Shown here piece after piece: positions 1 through 5,448 of a stretch of DNA of 5,448 nt. Both the position numbers and the translations under genes were made by a program. Each line of letters begins with the position of its first letter. The first letter of the stretch is position 1. A model generated the notes under the pieces. That model saw only the letters and a list, made by a program, of their open reading frames with translations, was not told the DNA's origin and did no database searches. The stretch comes from Frondihabitans sp. (lineage in GTDB: Bacteria > Actinomycetota > Actinomycetes > Actinomycetales > Microbacteriaceae), in assembly GCA_025464735.1 (NCBI GenBank), contig JAODMX010000263.1, forward strand, positions 1 through 5,448, written 5' to 3'.

Positions 1-2
1 TC

Positions 3-1067
<1,065 letters not shown>

Positions 1068-1074
1068 GCCGACA

Positions 1075-2340
1075 GTGAAGTACGTTTTCCCGATTTTGCT
1101 CGGGCGCCTCATTCGTGTTCTCGCCCGAGCTCGTGGGGGCGGTTCGGCGTACCCGGGTTACACAGTGCTGAAGTTCCTTCCGACCTTCCTCACCGACGTG
1201 ACCCGTCAGTTCGACCAGGGCGTCATCTTCGTTCTCGGCTCCAACGGCAAGTCGACGACCACGCACATGCTGTCCGACATCATGCGTGCCCACGGTCTCC
1301 GGGTCTTCACCAACCCCACCGGTGCGAACCTGCCGCAGGGCATCGCCTCGGCGCTGCTCAGCGAGGTGAGCATCTTCGGCAGACTCAAGGCCGATGTCGG
1401 TGTGCTCGAGGTTGACGAGGCGTTCGCCGTCGAACTGAGTGGACTGCTGCACCCGTCGACAGTGTTGATGCTCAACGTCCAGGTCGATCAGCTCTACCGG
1501 TTCTATGAGACCGAGCGCGTCGCCGACATGATGATCGACACGGCGAAAACGTCATCGGCACATGTGGTGACAAACCGCGACGACGAATACCTGGGTCCGT
1601 TCCAAGCGTCCGACGAAGCCCGGGACGTCACGCGTTTCGGCGCCAGCGCGGCTCTCGTCGCCGCGGCGCCGCACGGGCTGCAGAACGCTGCCGACTTTGC
1701 CGCGAAGGGTGCCGGCATCGCGCTCGGTGCCGAGGCCGAGGTCACCGCACTGACCACCACGGGTGCGGCCATTGCGCTGGGCACGGAGACCCTGGAGATT
1801 CGTCTGCCGGCGCGCGGCCTCCACTACGCCGTGGACGCCGCCGCAGCGCTCCAGTCGGCCCGTGTCGCCCTAGGGCCGGCGTTCCGCACCCAGAGCGCTG
1901 TCGCCGCTTTCGCAGCCATGAAGCCCGCCTACGGGCGCGGCGAGCGGCTCAAGATCGGCAGCGACGAGGCCGAATTCATCATGTTCAAGAACGCCGCGAG
2001 TCTTCAGCTGAACCTCGACGCGCTGGCGAGTGCTCCAGAGCAGGTACTGCTCGCCATCGACGAGGGCACTCCCGACATCTCCTGGATCTACGATGTCGAC
2101 TTCGCGTCGCTCGATCACGTCGACGTCGTCTCCGGGGCGAAGGCGTGGCAGATCGCGCTTCGACTCGAGCACGCAGGAATCCCGATCGGGAAGGTCGAGC
2201 CCGACATCGAGAAGGCCATCGAGATCATGAAAACCCTGCCGACTCCTACGTCGAAGACAAAGAACTTCATTGTCAACTACGAGCAGATGATGATCGCCCG
2301 AAAGATGCTCGGCTACCCCGACCTGGAGAAGGCCGCGTGA
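1075..2340 (+). CDS. murT: MurT-type Mur ligase, lipid II amidotransferase ligase subunit, without zinc-ribbon cysteines
   Basis: MurT is the ATP-dependent, cytoplasmic Mur-ligase subunit that, in characterised systems, activates the alpha-carboxyl of D-Glu2 of lipid II for amidation with GatD. This protein has 421 residues, a usual length. It shows the P-loop GSNGKSTTT (residues 55-63), a Mur-ligase central motif LEVDEA (111-116), and a C-terminal DUF1727-like domain with YGRGER (286-291) and DISWIYDVDF (334-343). The latter lies in the region where known MurT proteins place the Asp that completes the GatD catalytic site. Oddities: there is no cysteine in the whole protein, so the Cys4 zinc ribbon of staphylococcal and streptococcal MurT is missing, and an Ala-rich stretch (about 189-240) lies in its place. 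KNAAS (305-309) stands where KNPAG is usual. The GTG start lies 7 nt after the sigma stop and has no strong Shine-Dalgarno site, which suggests translational coupling. The stop overlaps the gatD start. Orthology is strong; the reaction catalysed here is uncertain. Confidence 0.9.
   Translation: MKYVFPILLGRLIRVLARARGGGSAYPGYTVLKFLPTFLTDVTRQFDQGVIFVLGSNGKSTTTHMLSDIMRAHGLRVFTNPTGANLPQGIASALLSEVSIFGRLKADVGVLEVDEAFAVELSGLLHPSTVLMLNVQVDQLYRFYETERVADMMIDTAKTSSAHVVTNRDDEYLGPFQASDEARDVTRFGASAALVAAAPHGLQNAADFAAKGAGIALGAEAEVTALTTTGAAIALGTETLEIRLPARGLHYAVDAAAALQSARVALGPAFRTQSAVAAFAAMKPAYGRGERLKIGSDEAEFIMFKNAASLQLNLDALASAPEQVLLAIDEGTPDISWIYDVDFASLDHVDVVSGAKAWQIALRLEHAGIPIGKVEPDIEKAIEIMKTLPTPTSKTKNFIVNYEQMMIARKMLGYPDLEKAA
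2325..2332 (+). promoter_or_regulatory. Ribosome binding site of gatD, inside the murT 3' end
   Basis: GGAGAAGG lies inside the last codons of murT. Its GGAG core ends 8 nt before GTG 2337. It decides the gatD start: the frame stays open back to about 2145, but the upstream part does not look like GatD, whereas the sequence after GTG 2337 (LNLVQLYPEQLG) matches the family N-terminus. Confidence 0.75.
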
Positions 2341-3098
2341 GCGCCCGACCAACCCTCAACCTTGTCCAGCTCTACCCGGAGCAGCTCGGGGTGTCGGGCG
2401 ACGGCGGCAACGTCGTCACTCTTGCCGAGCGCGCACGTCGTGCGGATGTCGAGGTGGCGCTTCACGAGCACCGACCCGGCGACGCCCTTCCCGATACTGC
2501 CGACGTCGTCGTGATCGGCAGCGGCCCATTCTCGACCCTCCGGGCAATTCACTCGGACGCTCTGAGGTTCCGTGACCTGCTCGCGGACTGGGCCGACGCC
2601 GGCGTCCCTGTCGTCGCGATTGGCGGCGGCATGGAGCTCCTGTCGCACGAGATCGTTCCCGAAGAGGGCGATGCCCTCGAGGGCCTCGGATTCTTCGACG
2701 CGCGAGCACTGCGGGGCGCCGTGAGGCGGACCAACTATTTCGACGTCGACACGACCTATGGCGCTGACGCGTCCCCCCTCAAGGTCCTCGGCTTCGAAGA
2801 CCACGCCACCCGATTCCAACTCGGAGCCTCCGCCGAGCCTTTCGGCACGGTCGTCAGCGGCGGCGGCAATGGCGACGGATCCGAAGGAGTCCGGCGTGGA
2901 GCCTCGTTCGGAACCCAGCTCAAGGGCCCCGTTCTCCCGCTCAACCCGGCCCTCACCGACCGGATCCTTACGATCGCCCTCGCCCGTCGGGGCGCGGTTT
3001 ACGTCACGACACTGGCGCACGCGCGTCTCGACGAGTTCGCACTGAAGTCGCGTGAAGTGATCACGACCAACCTGGTCCGCAACTTCAAGTCGATGTAA
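2337..3098 (+). CDS. gatD: GatD-like class I glutamine amidotransferase subunit, catalytic Cys and His replaced (probable glutaminase-dead)
   Basis: GatD normally hydrolyses glutamine and passes ammonia to MurT, giving D-isoglutamine in lipid II. This copy (253 residues) keeps the family framework: LNLVQLYPEQLGVSGDGGN (7-25, usually LYPdLLNtYGDrGN), VPVVAIGGGMELL (90-102), EGLGFFD (115-121), a Gly/Asp-rich GNGDGSEG loop (177-184) and FGTQLKGPVLPLNP (191-204). The nucleophile elbow, usually CGGYQLLG, is here GGGMELLS: Gly96 (GGC at 2622-2624) replaces Cys. The usual GTYLHGP is here GTQLKGP: Lys196 (AAG at 2922-2924) replaces His. The GGGQD motif near residue 60 is GSGPF. The protein has no cysteine at all, so no alternative Cys nucleophile exists. 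The frame is intact, typical in length and overlaps murT by 4 nt (GTGA), which argues for a maintained protein and not a decaying gene. It may be a scaffold or regulatory partner of MurT, or part of a ligase using another amine donor. Fold and orthology are secure; loss of glutaminase activity is strongly inferred. Confidence 0.88.
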   Translation: MSARPTLNLVQLYPEQLGVSGDGGNVVTLAERARRADVEVALHEHRPGDALPDTADVVVIGSGPFSTLRAIHSDALRFRDLLADWADAGVPVVAIGGGMELLSHEIVPEEGDALEGLGFFDARALRGAVRRTNYFDVDTTYGADASPLKVLGFEDHATRFQLGASAEPFGTVVSGGGNGDGSEGVRRGASFGTQLKGPVLPLNPALTDRILTIALARRGAVYVTTLAHARLDEFALKSREVITTNLVRNFKSM

Positions 3099-3135
3099 CG
3101 TTCGGGCATCGTCGCCAGGCGCACAGACCACGAAG

Positions 3136-3170
3136 AAGGGCGCGCACCCCGACCGGGGGTGCGCGCCCTT
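3136..3170. terminator. Bidirectional intrinsic-type terminator between convergent genes
   Basis: A perfect 15-bp GC-rich stem has arms at 3136-3150 (AAGGGCGCGCACCCC) and 3156-3170, with a 5-nt loop. It lies 37 nt after the gatD stop and 24 nt after the stop of the minus-strand gene, so it can serve both. The T-tract is weak on both strands: CTT then GACG on plus, CTTCTTCG on minus. That is common for actinobacterial terminators. Confidence 0.85.
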
Positions 3171-3194
3171 GACGCTGGAGGCAGCCGGCGCTTG

Positions 3195-3422
3195 TTAGTG
3201 CGCGCTCAGCTTGGCAGTCTCGTCGAGCCATTCAATGGCGTTGGGCTGCAGCTTCTCTTTGAACTTTGCGCCGTGGTGTGCGCAGAAGAGGAGCTCGCCG
3301 CTGGCCATTGTGGCCCTGATGTAAGCCTGAGCTCCACAGCTGTCGCAGCGGTCGGCTGCGGACAACTGGTAACGGGAGCCGAGCTCGTCGACGGCGTTGT
3401 GGTCGGTGGCCATCTGAGTCAT
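3195..3422 (-). CDS. Small Cys/His zinc-ribbon-like protein, DUF7455 type, function unknown
   Basis: This is a 75-residue protein of a kind commonly found beside the principal sigma gene in Actinobacteria; no function is established to my knowledge. It reads MTQMATDHNAVDELGSRY, then CDSCG (about residues 26-30), an AYIRATMASGELLFC segment, then CAHHG (about 46-50), and a charged C-terminus ending in TAKLSAH. The CxxC plus CxHH arrangement suggests one bound zinc ion. There is no signal peptide or membrane segment, so it is probably cytoplasmic. ATG 3422 was chosen because GGAGGAG stands 6 nt upstream; the open frame runs back to 3674, but that extension is low-complexity and unlike the family. 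It is transcribed toward gatD and divergently from the topoisomerase gene. A nucleic-acid or RNA-polymerase-related role is only a guess from context. Confidence 0.9.
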   Translation of the reverse strand: MTQMATDHNAVDELGSRYQLSAADRCDSCGAQAYIRATMASGELLFCAHHGAKFKEKLQPNAIEWLDETAKLSAH

Positions 3423-3428
3423 GGGATG

Positions 3429-3435
3429 CTCCTCC
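3429..3435 (-). promoter_or_regulatory. Ribosome binding site of the DUF7455-type gene
   Basis: On the minus strand GGAGGAG stands 6 nt before ATG 3422, a near-ideal Shine-Dalgarno site. It fixes the start at 3422 and not at the longer upstream open frame. Confidence 0.85.
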
Positions 3436-3497
3436 AATACGGTGGTGCTGCGGGTATGTGTCCTCATCAAAACACGGGAACGTTTCGATCGTGCGAC

Positions 3498-3517
3498 ATT
3501 TCGCTGGATTTCGCTGG
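3498..3517. repeat. Tandem 10-bp direct repeat in the divergent intergenic region
   Basis: ATTTCGCTGG occurs twice with no spacer (3498-3507 and 3508-3517), about 76 nt upstream of the DUF7455-type start. The 10-bp period is close to one helical turn, so it could be a pair of protein-binding sites on one face of the DNA, or simply a small duplication. Confidence 0.6.
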
Positions 3518-3532
3518 CCGCGAAGAGAATTG

Positions 3533-3558
3533 GTGGTCGTTCTGTTACTGACGACCAC
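3533..3558. repeat. Inverted repeat (8-bp arms, 10-nt spacer) between divergent genes
   Basis: GTGGTCGT (3533-3540) and ACGACCAC (3551-3558) are perfect reverse complements around TCTGTTACTG. The position in the middle of the divergent intergenic region suits an operator or a leader hairpin. No known regulator motif is recognised. Confidence 0.5.
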
Positions 3559-3570
3559 ATTGGGGGTGTC

Positions 3571-3603
3571 GGCGCCGGAGAGGCGCCACTCCCTACGTAA
3601 AAT
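3571..3603 (+). promoter_or_regulatory. Candidate promoter/operator region of the topoisomerase gene
   Basis: TACGTAAAAT (3594-3603) holds a -10-like TAAAAT hexamer 63 nt before the GTG start. No good -35 is visible 16-18 nt upstream. Just before it, two self-complementary GGCGCC hexamers (3571-3576 and 3582-3587) are separated by GGAGA and could form a short hairpin or operator where a -35 would be expected. This is a weak call made from position and AT content only. Confidence 0.3.
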
Positions 3604-3654
3604 GGAACATCTGCGTGCCTAGGCCTATTCCCAAGGTCCGGCCCGCACGGCAAC

Positions 3655-3662
3655 AGAAGGAG
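3655..3662 (+). promoter_or_regulatory. Ribosome binding site of the topoisomerase gene
   Basis: AGAAGGAG ends 4 nt before GTG 3667. It supports that GTG over the next in-frame GTG at 3721, which lies inside the conserved ARHLSVLEGLEAVRKRPG segment and has no such site. Confidence 0.75.
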
Positions 3663-3666
3663 CCCC

Positions 3667-5448
3667 GTGGCCAATTCGACCAGTTCGTCGCCGTCGGACT
3701 ACTCCGCCCGGCATCTCTCCGTGCTCGAAGGCCTCGAAGCCGTCCGGAAGCGTCCGGGTATGTACATCGGCTCGACCGATTCGCGCGGCCTGATGCACTG
3801 CCTGTGGGAGATCATCGACAACGCGGTAGACGAGGCCCTCGGCGGCTTCGGGTCCTCGATCGACGTGATCCTCCATGCCGACGACAGCGTCGAAGTGCGC
3901 GACACCGGCCGCGGCATCCCGGTCGACATCGAGCCGAAGACGGGGCTCTCCGGTGTTGAGGTCGTCTTGACGAAGTTGCACGCCGGCGGCAAGTTCGGTG
4001 GCGGCTCGTATGCGGCCTCGGGGGGTCTGCACGGCGTGGGAGCCTCCGTCGTCAACGCCCTGTCCGAGCGCCTCGACGTGGAGGTCGATCGCGGCGGCAA
4101 GACCTATGCCATGTCGTTCCACCGCGGTGAGCCAGGCACGTTCGCCGACAGGGGCGGGCCCACTCCCGACTCGCCGTTCACCCCCTTCGTCTCTGACAGC
4201 GTCCTCCGCGTCGTCGGCAAGACGGCCAAGAACGTGACGGGCACGCGCGTGCGCTATTGGGCTGACCGCCAGATCTTCACGAAGGGGGCAGGTTTCCAGA
4301 CCGACGATCTCCTGACCCGTGCGCGCCAGACGGCGTTCCTTGTTCCCGGCCTCGGGATCCGGATCCGAGACGAACGTCCCGCCTCCCTCTCCGAAGATGG
4401 TCAAGCGCCCGAGCAGGTCTACCGCTTCGAGGGCGGCATCAGCGAGTTCGTCGACCACCTCGCGCCCGACAGCCCCGTGACCGACACCTGGCGGCTCCAG
4501 GGCACGGGTCACTACACCGAGACGGTTCCGGTGCTCAGCGACTCCGGCCAGATGGTTTCGACCGAGGTGCAGCGCGACTGCGAGGTCGACATCGCCCTTC
4601 GCTGGGGCACCGGCTACGAGACCGTGACACGAAGCTTCGTGAACATCATCGCGACGCCGAAGGGTGGTTCGCATCAAACCGGTTTCGACGCGGGTCTCCT
4701 GAAGCTTCTCAAGCAGCAGGTCGCCGCGAACGGTCGCCGCCTCAAGGTGGGTAACGACACGCTCGAGAAAGATGACGTTCTTGCGGGTCTGACCGCAGTG
4801 CTCACGGTTCGTCTGCCGGAACCTCAGTTCGAGGGCCAGACGAAGGAGGTGCTGGGTACGCCGGCCGTCCGCGCCATCGTCCAGAACGTCGTCGCGAAAT
4901 CGCTGGGTGATCTGTTCGCCTCGCCGAAGCGGGACGACAAAGCGCAGACGGCGAACGTTCTTGAGAAGATCGTCTCCGAGATGAAGTCCCGCATCGCCGC
5001 GCGCGCTCACAAAGAGACGCAACGTCGCAAGAACGCCCTCGAGAGCTCGTCCCTCCCCGCGAAACTCGTCGACTGCCGGTCGAACGACGTGGCCCAGAGT
5101 GAGCTGTTCATCGTCGAGGGCGACTCGGCCCTCGGAACAGCTCGGGCTGCGCGCAACAGCGAGTACCAAGCGCTCCTGCCCATCCGGGGCAAGATTCTCA
5201 ACGTCCAGAAGGCGTCGGTCAGCGACATGCTGTCGAACCTCGAGTGCGCCTCGATCATCCAGGTGATCGGTGCCGGATCCGGGCGATCCTTCGACCTCGA
5301 CCAGGCGCGCTACGGCAAGGTCATCATCATGAGCGACGCCGACGTCGACGGCGCCCACATCCGCACGCTGCTGCTGACGCTCTTCTTCCGCTACATGCGC
5401 CCGATGATCGAGGCGGGGCGAGTGTTCGCGGCTGTGCCGCCCCTCCAC
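3667..5448 (+). CDS. parE: Type IIA DNA topoisomerase subunit B (ParE/topoisomerase IV or GyrB-like), 3' partial
   Basis: This is the ATPase/TOPRIM subunit of a type IIA topoisomerase, which works with a ParC/GyrA partner to decatenate or relax DNA. I translated the frame from GTG 3667: it is open to the window edge (594 residues), and the C-terminal part is missing. The GHKL ATPase domain shows VRKRPGMYIGS, WEIIDNAVDEA (Glu48 the likely catalytic base, Asn52 for Mg), DTGRGIP (79-85) and GGLHGVGASVVNALS (119-133). The transducer QTK loop is at 391-393. The TOPRIM domain has EGDSALGTA (Glu484), LLPIRGKILNVQKA and SDADVDGAHIR (Asp557, Asp559, Asp561). EGDSALG, where gyrases usually have EGDSAGG, matches the ParE-like paralogue I know from Actinobacteria, so parE is preferred over gyrB. 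With no gyrA/parC neighbour visible, the gyrase versus topo IV assignment stays moderate; family membership is certain. Confidence 0.92.
   Translation, partial: MANSTSSSPSDYSARHLSVLEGLEAVRKRPGMYIGSTDSRGLMHCLWEIIDNAVDEALGGFGSSIDVILHADDSVEVRDTGRGIPVDIEPKTGLSGVEVVLTKLHAGGKFGGGSYAASGGLHGVGASVVNALSERLDVEVDRGGKTYAMSFHRGEPGTFADRGGPTPDSPFTPFVSDSVLRVVGKTAKNVTGTRVRYWADRQIFTKGAGFQTDDLLTRARQTAFLVPGLGIRIRDERPASLSEDGQAPEQVYRFEGGISEFVDHLAPDSPVTDTWRLQGTGHYTETVPVLSDSGQMVSTEVQRDCEVDIALRWGTGYETVTRSFVNIIATPKGGSHQTGFDAGLLKLLKQQVAANGRRLKVGNDTLEKDDVLAGLTAVLTVRLPEPQFEGQTKEVLGTPAVRAIVQNVVAKSLGDLFASPKRDDKAQTANVLEKIVSEMKSRIAARAHKETQRRKNALESSSLPAKLVDCRSNDVAQSELFIVEGDSALGTARAARNSEYQALLPIRGKILNVQKASVSDMLSNLECASIIQVIGAGSGRSFDLDQARYGKVIIMSDADVDGAHIRTLLLTLFFRYMRPMIEAGRVFAAVPPLH

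Noticed and set aside
2145..2336. Longer gatD starting inside murT
   Set aside because: This part only overlaps the conserved murT C-terminus in another frame and does not resemble GatD. GTG 2337 with GGAGAAGG upstream fits the family N-terminus.
2313..3131. 272-residue minus-strand frame opposite gatD
   Set aside because: No domain is recognisable, and the plus-strand GatD assignment explains the sequence. It also reaches to the edge of the terminator hairpin, as expected of a shadow frame.
3616..3625. GCCTAGGC palindrome upstream of the topoisomerase gene
   Set aside because: An 8-bp palindrome without repetition or a recognised motif is expected by chance in GC-rich DNA.
3423..3674. Upstream extension of the DUF7455-type gene by 84 codons
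   Set aside because: The extension would cross the intergenic repeats and the topoisomerase ribosome binding site and start. The ATG at 3422 has a near-perfect Shine-Dalgarno site and begins the family-like sequence.
3625..5448. 607-residue open frame on the minus strand, antisense to the topoisomerase gene
   Set aside because: The plus strand encodes unmistakable GHKL and TOPRIM motifs throughout. The antisense frame shows no recognisable domain and is the usual by-product of high-GC codon bias.

Overview
The window is high-GC DNA with actinobacterial protein signatures. The sigma factor region 4 and the topoisomerase TOPRIM region resemble those of Actinobacteria, most likely the family Microbacteriaceae. 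This placement rests on recognising protein sequences, not on a search. All the genes are housekeeping genes, but two loci depart from what their families normally show.

Layout: (1) 3-1067 (+) is the 3' part of the principal sigma factor gene (sigA/rpoD/hrdB type). Its reading frame is well preserved but is cut by one in-frame TAG at 723-725, between region 3 and the region 3.2 finger. (2) 1075-2340 (+) is a MurT-type Mur ligase, starting 7 nt after the sigma stop codon. (3) 2337-3098 (+) is a GatD-type glutamine amidotransferase, overlapping murT by 4 nt (GTGA). (4) 3136-3170 is a perfect 15-bp hairpin between convergent genes, a probable bidirectional terminator. (5) 3195-3422 (-) is a 75-residue Cys/His protein of the DUF7455 type. 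(6) 3423-3666 is a 244-nt divergent intergenic region with small repeats and inverted repeats. (7) 3667 to the window end (+) is the first 594 residues of a type IIA topoisomerase ATPase/TOPRIM subunit (ParE/GyrB family).

In most Gram-positive bacteria MurT and GatD together amidate the alpha-carboxyl of D-Glu at position 2 of lipid II, with GatD supplying ammonia from glutamine. Here the pair is organised as usual, but GatD has Gly96 where the nucleophilic Cys belongs and Lys196 where the catalytic His belongs, and contains no cysteine at all. MurT keeps its P-loop and its C-terminal SWI-DVDF motif but also has no cysteine, so it lacks the Cys4 zinc ribbon of characterised MurT proteins. If the organism belongs to Microbacteriaceae, this fits their group B peptidoglycan, in which the same D-Glu alpha-carboxyl carries the cross-bridge instead of an amide. 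The pair may therefore be a retooled ligase that attaches an amino acid instead of ammonia. This is the main finding, and the functional part of it is inference.

The sigma amber codon is the second point. A principal sigma factor should be essential, so the stop is a sequence error, a suppressed or read-through codon, or a genuine lesion compensated elsewhere. The sequence alone cannot decide.
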